64,000 bases of DNA from Spirochaetaceae bacterium (GTDB lineage: Bacteria > Spirochaetota > Leptospiria > Leptospirales > Leptonemataceae), in the NCBI GenBank assembly GCA_002729885.1, contig PBUB01000033.1:16840-80839 (forward strand), read 5' to 3'. Under the pieces are notes generated by a model, which saw nothing but the letters and a program-made list of their open reading frames with translations, had not been told where the DNA came from and ran no database searches. The position numbers and the translations under genes are program-made. The stretch's first letter is position 1; each line of letters starts with the position of its first letter. Positions 16,682-25,746 of this stretch are shown here, piece after piece.

Positions 16682-17671
16682 ACAATGATACGGACCGGCG
16701 GATCGGCGAAACAGGCGCTGGAGGAGACTGTGAAGCTGGCCCGATTTGCAGATGAAAGAGGCTTCGAAAGATTCTGGTTAACGGAACATCATAACATGCC
16801 TTTTATCGGAAGCTCCACACCGGAAATACTCATTGGCAAGGTAGCAGAACAGACAGAAAGAATTCGCGTGGGTGCTGGAGGAATTATGCTGCCCAATCAC
16901 TCGGCATTGAAAGTGGCCGAGTGCTTTCGACTCCTGGAAGCCCTGTATCCGGGCCGCATTGATCTGGGACTGGGTCGGGCTGCCGGTACCGATCCCTATA
17001 CTGCGAGAATCCTGAATCCATCCAACGATTTTAAAGAAGAGAACTTTCCTGCAAAGGTAGAAGAGCTTCAGGCATTTTTCGCAGATGCAGCCATGTCTCA
17101 GCGAGGCCCGGTTATGGCCTGTCCCAGCATCGATACATTGCCGCAGCAATGGATCCTTACGGGAGGCGCCAATGCTTCTGTGGCAGCGCGGTGGGGGCTT
17201 GGCCTTTCGCTTCCTCATTTTATACAGGAAGTGCGAAGTACAGAAGGTGTGGAACTTTATCGCAGGGAGTTTTCGCCTTCCGGAACATTTCCTGAGTCCA
17301 GGGTTTCCATGGGGCTGTTTGTTATTTGCGCGGAAACCGAAGAAAAGTCGGAGCTACTGAAGAAATGTATTCAAATTGTTTTTGTCGGTATGGCGCTCTA
17401 TGGCCGATTCCAACCCATGCCTTCGGTCTCCGAGGCAAAGAGCCATGAATTCAATCAGCAGGAGATGGCCTTCCTGGAAATGCAGAAAAGCAAGTATGTA
17501 TCTGGAACACCGGACCGGATCCGGGAGCAACTGAATACCTATGCAGACAAATTTGATCTGGACGAAGTAATTGCGATGATGATGGCCTACGACTTTGAGG
17601 ACCGAATGCAATCCTACGATCTACTGGCCCACGCCTATGACCTGGAGAATCGCACTGTGCAAAAGGTCTGA
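16658..17671 (+). CDS. Luciferase-like monooxygenase (LLM class flavin-dependent oxidoreductase)
   Basis: 337 residues, normal for the MsnO8-type subgroup of bacterial luciferase-like enzymes. Diagnostic segments are FADERGFERFWLTEHHNMP near residues 29-47, IRVGAGGIMLPNHSALKVAE near 68-87, GRIDLGLGRAAGTDP near 100-115, and ILTGGANASVAARWGLGLSL. Such proteins use reduced FMN and oxygen to oxidise varied organics; the substrate is unknown. It is cytoplasmic. The start has no obvious ribosome binding site. It converges on the TetR gene with only seven bases between the stop codons. Confidence 0.85.
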   Translation: MKISIADQTMIRTGGSAKQALEETVKLARFADERGFERFWLTEHHNMPFIGSSTPEILIGKVAEQTERIRVGAGGIMLPNHSALKVAECFRLLEALYPGRIDLGLGRAAGTDPYTARILNPSNDFKEENFPAKVEELQAFFADAAMSQRGPVMACPSIDTLPQQWILTGGANASVAARWGLGLSLPHFIQEVRSTEGVELYRREFSPSGTFPESRVSMGLFVICAETEEKSELLKKCIQIVFVGMALYGRFQPMPSVSEAKSHEFNQQEMAFLEMQKSKYVSGTPDRIREQLNTYADKFDLDEVIAMMMAYDFEDRMQSYDLLAHAYDLENRTVQKV

Positions 17672-17678
17672 TGCAGAT

Positions 17679-18296
17679 TCACTGGACCTCCAGGAGCTTC
17701 AAGAATAAGATTTCAATTCGATCTAGATAGGCGGAGCTACCGGATATCCGCCACATGGCCAGTCCGCCTTGATATACCACAAGGAATTCCCAGGCCAGGG
17801 TCTTGATTTCTCCACTGTAGGGCAGGGAACCCTCCTTTCTGAATCTTTCAAATTCTGTACAAAGGAAATCGATCCAGCGTTTTTCAATGGCCCGGGCCGT
17901 CTTTTGAATGCCTGAATCTTCAATTCGGCCCATTTCCATCATAATGGAAGCTACCGGACAGCCATTGTAGCCCTCTTCCTTTCGCAGCGATTCCTTTTCT
18001 ATCTTAATCCAGCGTCGAACAAGTTGCTCGGGGGATTCGCTCCGACGCAGCTTTCGCTCCCAGAGAGCCCCCAGCTTTCGACCCCATTGTTCAAGCGCAC
18101 TTTGAATCAATTCTCCTTTGGACGGAAACTGACGGTATAAAGTATCCTTTGCTACATCCGCCTCCCTTATGATCTGATTGATTCCTGTGGAAGTGACACC
18201 CTGGGAATAGAATAGCTCCACAGCCCGATCAAGAATTCGCGATCGTACATTTCGATCTTCTAATGAGGCTGTGTTTTTCTTCTTGCTTCTGGTCAT
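17679..18296 (-). CDS. TetR-family transcriptional repressor
   Basis: 205 residues. The helix-turn-helix is near residues 17-62: RILDRAVELFYSQGVTSTGI followed by NQIIREADVAKDTLYRQFPS. The ligand-binding half has a CPVASIMMEMG motif like that of AcrR/QacR-type members with a conserved cysteine. Two identical palindromes in the 211-base divergent region, one near its own start and one near the thioesterase start, identify the likely operator and target. The ligand is unknown but may be an acyl-CoA or toxic lipophile, given the thioesterase. Confidence 0.88.
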   Translation of the reverse strand: MTRSKKKNTASLEDRNVRSRILDRAVELFYSQGVTSTGINQIIREADVAKDTLYRQFPSKGELIQSALEQWGRKLGALWERKLRRSESPEQLVRRWIKIEKESLRKEEGYNGCPVASIMMEMGRIEDSGIQKTARAIEKRWIDFLCTEFERFRKEGSLPYSGEIKTLAWEFLVVYQGGLAMWRISGSSAYLDRIEILFLKLLEVQ

Positions 18297-18331
18297 GGGT
18301 CCTCAAAGCTGCTATTTATAAGATAGAAAAA

Positions 18332-18345
18332 ACAGACAAGTCTGT
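18332..18345. promoter_or_regulatory. TetR operator, site 1 (repressor side)
   Basis: ACAGACAAGTCTGT has perfect 6-base half-sites around a 2-base centre, 36 bases upstream of the repressor's start codon. The same 14-mer occurs again at 18441-18454. Confidence 0.78.
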
Positions 18346-18430
18346 CCGGGTCAAGGATTTATTCTACGAATGATCTCATTCAGGTGACGTAGAGATCTTT
18401 CGGCCCGGGATTGACCGGGCTGTTTCCGGG

Positions 18431-18454
18431 TATAATCCAAACAGACAAGTCTGT
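18431..18454 (+). promoter_or_regulatory. TetR operator, site 2, with TATAAT element (thioesterase side)
   Basis: A consensus -10 box TATAAT at 18431-18436 is followed by ACAGACAAGTCTGT at 18441-18454, placing the operator over the expected transcription start, 53 bases before the thioesterase ATG. TTGACC at 18411-18416 could serve as -35, but its 14-base spacing is short. Confidence 0.72.
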
Positions 18455-18507
18455 TGGATAAGCATTGAAGCTGCAACCCGGACGAGAAAAGAGCAAAGGA
18501 GAATGAA

Positions 18508-18975
18508 ATGGCAGTATTAAAGAATAATCCGAATCGAGAACTACCCGAAGGAATCGAAAAAACCGAAATGGCCGGAGTCTTTCAATGTCGCCTTCCCGTG
18601 CTCTGGTCCGATCTGGATGCCAACGGGCATCTGAATAACGGTCGCTACCAGAGTTATCTCGATGAAGCCAGAATGCAGGCTTTCGACAGTGCAGGCATGG
18701 GAGTGGCCGTAATGCGGGCGAAAAGCCAGGGGCCGGTTATATACGAGGCAAACCTTAGATATCGCTGTCCGGTGGAACATCCGGAAAGTCTGACTATTCT
18801 GACCTGGCTGGAGTCCACCAATCGCTCAAGGGGACTGATAAGACAGGAAATCTACAGGGTTTCGGATCAGCGACTGGCCTGCGAAGCCAGCTTTCAGGGT
18901 ATATTTATGGACTTCCAGCGCGGCAGGCCCATTAATTTTCCGGAGAGCTTTCTGGATGCCTTTGGGCTCGCCTGA
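18508..18975 (+). CDS. Acyl-CoA thioesterase, 4-hydroxybenzoyl-CoA thioesterase (hot-dog) family
   Basis: 155 residues with the hot-dog fold signature WSDLDANGHLNNGRYQSYL near residues 31-49, where the aspartate and the H-x-N-N-x-x-Y segment form the usual catalytic region. VIYEANLRYRCPVEHPESLT and the C-terminal FQGIFMDFQRGRP complete the pattern. It should cleave acyl-CoA or a related thioester in the cytoplasm. AGGAG six bases before the ATG fixes the start. Its promoter carries a TetR operator, so expression is probably induced when the divergent repressor binds a ligand. Confidence 0.85.
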   Translation: MAVLKNNPNRELPEGIEKTEMAGVFQCRLPVLWSDLDANGHLNNGRYQSYLDEARMQAFDSAGMGVAVMRAKSQGPVIYEANLRYRCPVEHPESLTILTWLESTNRSRGLIRQEIYRVSDQRLACEASFQGIFMDFQRGRPINFPESFLDAFGLA

Positions 18976-19118
18976 ACTGGGGAGAGAATGGCGGCCGCTT
19001 ATTTGGGAAGCGTCCTCTTTGAAGATTCTTTCCCGCTAAATGCGGAACTGTGCTCTGCCTTTTATGTGGCAGCAATTCTTCTTCTTGCCCGGACATGGGC
19101 CGCCCATTTTCTTGCAGT

Positions 19119-20249
19119 ATGCGCAGTCCGGACGACGTCCGCCACGTCTACATCGATAAGTCCCTGAATGATGGGCTTCTGGCCAACAGTATCCGGCAGC
19201 GTCTGGCCGGTGGAGACGTTACCATCGAAGTTGTAGATAACTATCGAGAGGTGCTGGATCATTATCAAAAGCAGGGCCAGCTTCTGGAAAAGGATTCATT
19301 GCTGATTTATCCATTTCCCGGTCGATTTGTATCATCCTGTCCTGGTTCCGATGGCATGGTATGCTGTCAGTATTTCGTCATCAACTTTGGAGTGGGCTGT
19401 CTTTATGACTGCCACTATTGCTATCTGCAGAATTTCATGAATCATCCCTTGATGACCCTCTTTGGAAATCTCGAGGATATGTTTGCAGAAGTAGATCGAA
19501 AAATCAAAGGTAAGAAATTTCACTTTCGCATTGGCACCGGAGAATACACGGATTCTCTGGCTCTGGAGCCCATCACCGGCTTATCCAGAATCCTTGTAGA
19601 ACATTTCGCAGATATTGATAACGCTACCCTTGAATTGAAGACCAAGTCCTGTAATGTGGACAGTCTCCTGGATGCTCGCCATAACGGACATACAGTGATG
19701 GCCTGGTCGGTGAATCCTCCATCGGTAATCGATGAAGTAGAAGATGACACGGCCAGCCTGGATGAGCGCCTGGAAGCGGCAGTGAAGGTTCAGAAAGCAG
19801 GCTACAAGCTGGCCTTTCACCTGGATCCTCTTATCTACTACGATAACTGGGAATCCGAATACCATGAACTGATTGATCGAATCTGTGACACCGTAGATAC
19901 CAATCGGATTGCCTGGATTTCCATTGGAAGTTTTCGCTATTCTCCCGGACAAAAAGAGGTGATGCAATCCAGGTTTGCCGAAGATAATCTTACTAAAGAA
20001 GAAATGATTCAAGGACCGGACGGGAAGTACCGTTACTTTAAGACGATAAGGCAGAAAATGTATGGGTCCGTCCGGGAAAAAATCATGTCGCGAGATCCGC
20101 GGCTATTCCACTATCTTTGCATGGAAACCAGGTCCTCCTGGCAAAATGTTTACGGCTTTGTGCCGGATTCGGCCCGCAATCTGGATGCTCTCTTTGATGA
20201 GCGTCGTCATTTCGTCGACTCCGCTCTGGCCGGAGATCCCGCTCAGTAA
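19119..20249 (+). CDS. Radical SAM protein of the spore photoproduct lyase (SPL) family
   Basis: About 376 residues from ATG 19119 (MRSPDDVRHVYIDKSL); the frame extends upstream to a GTG at 19050, but the added residues look random. The radical-SAM cluster motif is CLYDCHYCYLQ, with cysteines near 94, 98 and 101. FRIGTGEYTDSLALEP and LELKTKSCNVDSL are typical of SPL homologues, as are the AWSVNPPSVIDEVE and KLAFHLDPLIYY segments. SPL repairs the spore thymine dimer; in a non-spore-former the homologue's substrate is unknown, perhaps another photoproduct or an RNA/protein target. The 3' end overlaps the start of the OmpA-like gene by about 104 bases. Confidence 0.82.
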   Translation: MRSPDDVRHVYIDKSLNDGLLANSIRQRLAGGDVTIEVVDNYREVLDHYQKQGQLLEKDSLLIYPFPGRFVSSCPGSDGMVCCQYFVINFGVGCLYDCHYCYLQNFMNHPLMTLFGNLEDMFAEVDRKIKGKKFHFRIGTGEYTDSLALEPITGLSRILVEHFADIDNATLELKTKSCNVDSLLDARHNGHTVMAWSVNPPSVIDEVEDDTASLDERLEAAVKVQKAGYKLAFHLDPLIYYDNWESEYHELIDRICDTVDTNRIAWISIGSFRYSPGQKEVMQSRFAEDNLTKEEMIQGPDGKYRYFKTIRQKMYGSVREKIMSRDPRLFHYLCMETRSSWQNVYGFVPDSARNLDALFDERRHFVDSALAGDPAQ

Positions 20250-22287
20250 TACCAGCCAACCGGTCAGTGAAGTTAAACCTACAGAGTCCAGTCCATCGGG
20301 ACTGAACGCTGTAGACTCTTTGAAAGACTCGCGAACCAATCGCCGGTCCATGGAATCCAGGGACCGAGCGGATCAGGAACTTCCGCCTGACGATGAACCT
20401 GAGAATCTTAATACCTTGAATGCTCCCGGGGCCGATTACGCTCCCTTCATCGTAGAGGATGGAAAATACATCATTTTTCAGTCCGAAAGACCCGGAACGC
20501 TGGAAGGGCACAATCTATGGTACAGTTTTAATCGAAACTTTCCGGATCGAGCCGGACCGGTGGAGTATTCTGTTCCTCTGGAATTGCGATTTCCCTATCA
20601 GGATCGGGATCCCAATGATACCATGCGAATTCTATTCTCGGAAACAAGCGGGTTTTTCACTCCAGGAAGCGACGGTTTCGATGGTCATCCCTGCATCCTC
20701 TACCGAAACGGGCAGCCAGTAGAAATCTATTTAACTTCTACCAGGCAACTGGATGGCAACGGAAAACTGGCGCGTGATGGCTTCGCTGGCACCAACATCT
20801 ATTATGCCAGGTTTCGTAACAATCGATGGTCGGAAGTTCGCCATCTAAATGAAATCAATAGCGATTATAACGATAGAATGGCCTACGTCACTCAGGATGG
20901 AAGCAGAATGTACTTTGTTTCTGACCGACCCGGCGGTTACGGCGGAAATGATCTGTATTATTCGCAAAGGGATCTGAAAACCGGCCTCTGGTCGGATCCC
21001 ATCAATCTGGGACCGGACATAAATTCCAGATACGATGAGATTACTCCGCATGTAAGTTACGGAGGCTCTCGTCTTATTTTTGCTTCCAATCGTCCAGGTG
21101 GAATTGGCCACTTTGATCTATACTACAGCCGATTCAGTGGTTATGACTGGGAAAAGCCCGAGAATCTGGGGCGACCTATCAATAGCGAAAGAGACGATGA
21201 AGCCATGAGTTTAACCAGGGATGGTCTCTGGTTGTACTTTGCCAGCGATCGAAAACATCCTATGGCCATGGGTGGATTCGACCTTTACAGGTTCGCAACC
21301 CCGGATATCCTTCTGGATTCTGTGAAGATCCTGCTTACCGGGAAGATTATGGACGCTTCCAGTAAGCTTCCCCTGGGACTGGATGCTACAATCAAGATTA
21401 TATTCGAAGAGCAAACCATCGTTTTGAGTTCCAGAAAGACGGTGAAAACCGATGGAATAACAGTCAGCAATCAGTTTGAAGTGGAGCTTTACTCGGGTAG
21501 AGTTTACCGGGCAGAAATCAGTGCTCCTGGATATGAACCTGCAGAGATTCAGCTGGACTACCGCGGTTCCATACCATCCGGCCGCACCGACGAGCGTATC
21601 GTTTTTCTGGAGCCTATTCGACCTGACACTACCAACCCCGATGAAAAGGGCCGCATAGTTCCCGGCATCGTTGTAGATGCAGATACTGGACTGGCATTGC
21701 CAGCATCCACCATTCGAAAGTTCTCGGGCAATGATGTTGTTCAGGTTCCGGATGTAGATGAAAAAGGGGAGTTCGCAGTTACCGTTAAACCCGGAGAAAG
21801 CTTTGAACTCGAGGCACGTTCACCGGGGTACACCATGAAGCGGCTTCGTTTCGAGGAAAATGGTCTGGAAAGAATTCGGATTGAACTCAAGTCGGACGGA
21901 ACGGACCCCTGTGAAAGTTATCAGCCTGCATGTGTAGACAATGTTCGAATTCTATTTGCATTGAATGAATCCAGCATACGTCCATCTGAATTGAGGAAAA
22001 TTCGTAACATTGCAGAGGTAATGAAACGAAATCCAGACATGCGGATTGAAGTGCAGGGACACACGGATAGAACCTATAGAGGGCCAGAAGACCGTGCATA
22101 CGAGTACAACCTTATGCTATCTAAAGAAAGGGCCCGCGCAGTGCAGAAAGCGCTAACGGATATGGGAATTGCAGCTGACCGATTGTTTATTAAAGGTTAC
22201 AGTTATTTACGTCCTATAGTACCGACGCAGGATGCTGTGACAGGAGCTGTAAATCGAAGGGTTGAGTTCCGAAGATTAAGGCAGTGA
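20146..22287 (+). CDS. OmpA-family outer-membrane protein with PD40 (TolB-like) repeats
   Basis: About 713 residues from ATG 20146, which begins a plausible signal peptide (MFTALCRIRPAIWMLSLMSV). Residues 75-390 hold TolB/PD40 beta-propeller repeats: ADYAPFIVEDGKYIIFQSER, RMAYVTQDGSRMYFVSDRPG, HVSYGGSRLIFASNRPGG and AMSLTRDGLWLYFASDR. Two carboxypeptidase-regulatory-like beta domains follow (about 395-580). The last 120 residues are an OmpA peptidoglycan-binding domain with RIEVQGHTDRT and SKERARAVQKALTDMGI. The protein probably links the outer membrane to the cell wall. The long overlap with the SPL gene is odd but no later start keeps a signal peptide. Confidence 0.83.
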   Translation: MFTALCRIRPAIWMLSLMSVVISSTPLWPEIPLSNTSQPVSEVKPTESSPSGLNAVDSLKDSRTNRRSMESRDRADQELPPDDEPENLNTLNAPGADYAPFIVEDGKYIIFQSERPGTLEGHNLWYSFNRNFPDRAGPVEYSVPLELRFPYQDRDPNDTMRILFSETSGFFTPGSDGFDGHPCILYRNGQPVEIYLTSTRQLDGNGKLARDGFAGTNIYYARFRNNRWSEVRHLNEINSDYNDRMAYVTQDGSRMYFVSDRPGGYGGNDLYYSQRDLKTGLWSDPINLGPDINSRYDEITPHVSYGGSRLIFASNRPGGIGHFDLYYSRFSGYDWEKPENLGRPINSERDDEAMSLTRDGLWLYFASDRKHPMAMGGFDLYRFATPDILLDSVKILLTGKIMDASSKLPLGLDATIKIIFEEQTIVLSSRKTVKTDGITVSNQFEVELYSGRVYRAEISAPGYEPAEIQLDYRGSIPSGRTDERIVFLEPIRPDTTNPDEKGRIVPGIVVDADTGLALPASTIRKFSGNDVVQVPDVDEKGEFAVTVKPGESFELEARSPGYTMKRLRFEENGLERIRIELKSDGTDPCESYQPACVDNVRILFALNESSIRPSELRKIRNIAEVMKRNPDMRIEVQGHTDRTYRGPEDRAYEYNLMLSKERARAVQKALTDMGIAADRLFIKGYSYLRPIVPTQDAVTGAVNRRVEFRRLRQ

Positions 22288-22302
22288 CATCCGGGAGTGT
22301 TT

Positions 22303-23397
22303 ATGAGCTCAGAAGAGAATGCCTCCCCGGAAGATATTAGTTTAGTACCGGGTGCAGGAGCCATGAAAGTAATTGTTAATGGAAAGCGGGACTGGGAAGT
22401 TCTACGAGATCCGCAAAAGCTTACTTACCTGATTGATAACAAGCTGGAAGGAAGAGCCCTGTTTTTGAAACATTCCGTTCCTCCGGCCGAGTTCTCCAGG
22501 GAGCCTTCCGAAGATGGTGTAGTTACTTTTTACTACGCGCCCAACATCCCTATTGAGGGAAACTTCACTCTCTTTCTTACCTTGAACAGGCAGATTGAGC
22601 TGGACTTTCAAGTGGAGGAGATACTGGAGCCAGGTCATCTGAAAGCCAGACCAGTGGAGGTTCGTATTGGAAAAGCCATGCGAGCGTTTCCCAGAATCTC
22701 TGTAGGCGAGGACCTGGTTCATGTTACCAATTTTAGAGTCAGCAAAAATGAAATCGCCCCGAACAATACAAAAATGCAGATTACCAATCAGGTCATCTTT
22801 AATGAGTTCGAAAAGCGTCTGGGGGCTCGATTCAGCGGTCTCAAGGTCCATGCTCCCTACGATCCCAAATTTCCGGACTATCTAAAATCCTTCGAAGGGC
22901 ATGAAGGTAAAGCTGTAACCACCCAGATGGGTCCAGCATTTGCGGAGCCTGTGGTTTACGAATCCGAGGCCGGCGGAAAAGCCAATCTAGCCTATATGGT
23001 GGTGCCCGGCGAGATGGACCCGGTAGGTCAGCAGGATCTTGCCACGGCTGCCGATGAGATGGTGAAGCGAATCATCGATGCAAATACCTTCCTGATCAAG
23101 GACAAGCAGAAGGTTGTGAACATATCCGAAGGCGGCATCGCCATCATGCTCACAAATGAGGACTTGAAAAAATACGCACCCCTGAGGAAATGGATCACGT
23201 TTGATCTGATTTTCAAGATGCAGGCTCCCCTCCGTCTACATGGTGCCATTCGACATATGGAAGAACTTCCGGTGGCCACCGGTGATGACGGAGAGAAGGT
23301 GCTGGCTGGTCTGGATTTCCAGGGTCTGGGGCATACGGATTTTCGCAAAGGCAGCAAGGATCGACTGAAATCGCTGCTGCAGATGCTTGCCGGCTAG
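22303..23397 (+). CDS. DUF1577/PilZ domain protein, probable cyclic-di-GMP-responsive protein
   Basis: 364 residues from ATG 22303, with GGGAG five bases upstream. The C-terminal 110 residues have PilZ features: VVNISEGGIAIMLTNEDLKK, then a hydrophobic FDLIFKMQAPLRLHGAIRH, then VLAGLDFQGLG. The classical RxxxR of PilZ is not obvious, so nucleotide binding is uncertain. The N-terminal part matches my memory of DUF1577, a family found in Leptospira. No signal peptide is present. It follows the OmpA-like gene by 15 bases and is likely co-transcribed. A diguanylate cyclase is encoded at 44981-46645 in the same window. Confidence 0.72.
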   Translation: MSSEENASPEDISLVPGAGAMKVIVNGKRDWEVLRDPQKLTYLIDNKLEGRALFLKHSVPPAEFSREPSEDGVVTFYYAPNIPIEGNFTLFLTLNRQIELDFQVEEILEPGHLKARPVEVRIGKAMRAFPRISVGEDLVHVTNFRVSKNEIAPNNTKMQITNQVIFNEFEKRLGARFSGLKVHAPYDPKFPDYLKSFEGHEGKAVTTQMGPAFAEPVVYESEAGGKANLAYMVVPGEMDPVGQQDLATAADEMVKRIIDANTFLIKDKQKVVNISEGGIAIMLTNEDLKKYAPLRKWITFDLIFKMQAPLRLHGAIRHMEELPVATGDDGEKVLAGLDFQGLGHTDFRKGSKDRLKSLLQMLAG

Positions 23398-23502
23398 AAT
23401 GCCGGGGCATTGATAAATTTGCAATTTCTGCTACCTGATCCGAAACACCGGATGCAAAATCCAGCCCTGTCTTGAATCTCATTTATATTAATAGAGGGAT
23501 CC

Positions 23503-24789
23503 ATGGCAAATCAAGGGCTCAAGCCCTATCCAGGTACGCGAGATTTCTATCCAGACGAGATGGATTTTCGCGGATGGATGGCAGATAAACAGAGACTGGT
23601 ATGTGAAAGGTACGGGTATCGGCAATACGGTGCGCCGGTGCTGGAATACCTGGATCTCTATCTTCGCAAATCCTCCGAAGAAATTGTAAGCGAACAGCTC
23701 TATATTTTTACAGACCGCGGTGAAAGAAAGGTTGCGATTCGGCCAGAAATGACACCTACCCTGGCTCGAATGGTGAGCTCCCGACCGCAGCATTATCTGC
23801 TGCCATTGAGGTGGTATTCCATAGCCAATTTCATGCGATATGAACGGCCAGGCCGTGGAAGACTCCGGGAATTCTATCAGCTGAATGTGGATTTGCTGGG
23901 CTCCGAAAGTATTTCTGCAGATGTTGAAGTACTGGCCCTGGCCTGTGATGTGATGAAAGAATATGGAGCGGCCCCATCGGACTATGTGCTTCGCTTTAGC
24001 GATCGAAGATTGCTGGATCACAGCTTCCCTGAGCTAAACGGTGATCAACTGCGAGCCCTGGGGCGACTCCTGGACAAGAAGGATAAGTTAAACCCAGAGG
24101 ACTTTCGCAAATCTGTGTCCGATCTCGGTGGGCAGTGGCAGAAAAAGGATCTGGTAGCTAGAGTGGAGGAGTTTTACGAGCTTTCGCTGGATTCCGCAAA
24201 TGAGAATCCCATCCTTCAGCATCTAAAAGAGATTCGAGACCGTCTGTCCGATCATGTCTCCCAGGAGTCATTCAAATTTGACCCTGGTATTGTGCGAGGC
24301 TTTGACTATTACACTGGCCTTGTATTTGAAATGAATGACACTCATCCGGATAATGCCCGGGCTCTGTTCGGCGGCGGTCGCTACGATAAGTTGTTATCTC
24401 AATTCGGAAAGGAAAGCATACCGGCTGTTGGCTTTGGGATGGGCGACGTTACCCTGCAGGATTTTCTGGAGGTGCATAACTTGCGACCAGATCTGAATCA
24501 GAAGAGTTCTCTTTTCCTTACAATGTTTTCCGATGACCTGGCAGCAGATACAGAGAAGGTAGCTTCCAGCTTGCGGGCTGCTGGATTACAGGTGGAGCTG
24601 GCACTGGATGGAGGCCGAAAGCTGGGTAAACAGTTTGATCTGGCTGAAAAAAAAGGTCACAGTCATGCAGGAGTCATGGGACCGGAAGAGCTGGAAAAAG
24701 GAATGATTCGCATAAAGAATCTGAAGACCGGGGCACAGGCAGATATGCCGGTGGCAGACCTGAATCCTGAAAAGCTGAGTACGCTTTAA
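23503..24789 (+). CDS. hisS: Histidine--tRNA ligase
   Basis: 428 residues, the normal length for class II HisRS. Motif 1 region is PYPGTRDFYPDEM, motif 2 is RYERPGRGRLREFYQLNVDL, and the histidine-specific motif is VRGFDYYTGLVFEM near residue 266, followed by FGGGRYDKL and GFGMGDV (motif 3). A C-terminal anticodon-binding domain ends the protein, which a stand-alone HisZ would lack. It charges tRNA-His with histidine in the cytoplasm. AGAGG upstream of the ATG supports the start. The gene is preceded by a 105-base gap and converges on the coiled-coil membrane protein gene. Confidence 0.95.
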   Translation: MANQGLKPYPGTRDFYPDEMDFRGWMADKQRLVCERYGYRQYGAPVLEYLDLYLRKSSEEIVSEQLYIFTDRGERKVAIRPEMTPTLARMVSSRPQHYLLPLRWYSIANFMRYERPGRGRLREFYQLNVDLLGSESISADVEVLALACDVMKEYGAAPSDYVLRFSDRRLLDHSFPELNGDQLRALGRLLDKKDKLNPEDFRKSVSDLGGQWQKKDLVARVEEFYELSLDSANENPILQHLKEIRDRLSDHVSQESFKFDPGIVRGFDYYTGLVFEMNDTHPDNARALFGGGRYDKLLSQFGKESIPAVGFGMGDVTLQDFLEVHNLRPDLNQKSSLFLTMFSDDLAADTEKVASSLRAAGLQVELALDGGRKLGKQFDLAEKKGHSHAGVMGPEELEKGMIRIKNLKTGAQADMPVADLNPEKLSTL

Positions 24790-24972
24790 TTGATCCATTA
24801 GCAGTCAGCGCGAAAACAGTACTGCAGTGCGGCATTCGCCTTTCAATGCAATCGTTTGATAGCTGGAAGCTTTCGTCAGAGATCCAGATCGAAAAACCAG
24901 TACAATTGGCCTGGATTTGCCCTCCAGTGGAAAGCTTTGCTCTTTTCGAATGGTCTATTCGAATCGAACGAT

Positions 24973-25746
24973 CTAAAAGGAAAGCGTAATTTGAAACAGG
25001 CATTGATAAGCCTCAGGCACAGAATGGGCGGCTAAAACAGGAGCGGTGACCAGTTCCAATTCCAGGGGGACATCTGGCCCTGAATCTTCTTGGTCCCAGG
25101 GGAGTGATCTTCGAACGCTTTCAGAGCCCTGGAACCAATCCAGCGGATCGGCCAGTGCAAGGCCATAGATTATTAGCGTTATTCCGATCCATGCAGCGCT
25201 TTCTTCTCTGGACGCCTCAAATCGGTCTCTGGAGCGAATGGAAAGTGGATCCAGTATATCAAATTCGCTTACCTTGTTTCCCAGCTGCTCTGTCCGACTG
25301 ATAGAATAGGCCGTAAAGCTCAGGCTGGTTAAGAATAATCCTCCATAAATGTAGGAGCGGTTTTTCTGCCCGCTGGAATAATGACCCCAGCCCGGGAGGA
25401 TCAGGTTTTTCTGATAGCTGGAAAGCGTTGTTTCGGCCTTGATCCGTGCCTGTTCCTCCCGGTACAGATTTCTCTTATGTATTCTGGAAAGCTCATTTTC
25501 CAGATCTGCCTGGGTAATGCTGGCTTCCTGTTCCAGTTCCAGAATGTCTTTTCGCATTTCAAGAACCTTGTTTTCCATCTCCAGCCGCGATAGCTCAAGT
25601 CTGAGATTCTGCAACTGATCCAGTGAATCTTCCTTTTTCTCTTCCTTCTCCTTCTCATTCTCCTCGGAGAGACCAGGCGTCAGGAAGCAAAGCGATAGAG
25701 CTCCAGCTAACATCCAGCGAAAGAGTTTGGATCTACTGATTAACAT
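24973..25746 (-). CDS. Secreted coiled-coil membrane protein with LPGWG motif (DUF5683-like)
   Basis: 257 residues. An N-terminal signal peptide (LFRWMLAGALSLCFLTPGLS) is followed by a strongly charged coiled coil of about 80 residues, EKEKEEKKEDSLDQLQNLRL onward, rich in Leu, Glu and Lys heptads. Then comes LILPGWGHYSSGQKNRSYIYG with two membrane segments, a pattern seen in DUF5683-type envelope proteins. It is the last gene of the sigma/FecR operon and overlaps the FecR gene by 14 bases. It probably spans the periplasm from the membrane. Function unknown; a structural or sensing partner of the FecR protein is an inference from position only. Confidence 0.65.
   Translation of the reverse strand: MLISRSKLFRWMLAGALSLCFLTPGLSEENEKEKEEKKEDSLDQLQNLRLELSRLEMENKVLEMRKDILELEQEASITQADLENELSRIHKRNLYREEQARIKAETTLSSYQKNLILPGWGHYSSGQKNRSYIYGGLFLTSLSFTAYSISRTEQLGNKVSEFDILDPLSIRSRDRFEASREESAAWIGITLIIYGLALADPLDWFQGSESVRRSLPWDQEDSGPDVPLELELVTAPVLAAHSVPEAYQCLFQITLSF

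Noticed and set aside
18411..18436. TTGACC and TATAAT as a full consensus promoter for the thioesterase.
   Set aside because: The 14-base spacing is outside the normal 16-18; only the TATAAT with the operator is kept.
23399..23412. AATGCCGGGGCATT palindrome after the PilZ gene as a terminator.
   Set aside because: The two-base loop is too tight and no T-tract follows.
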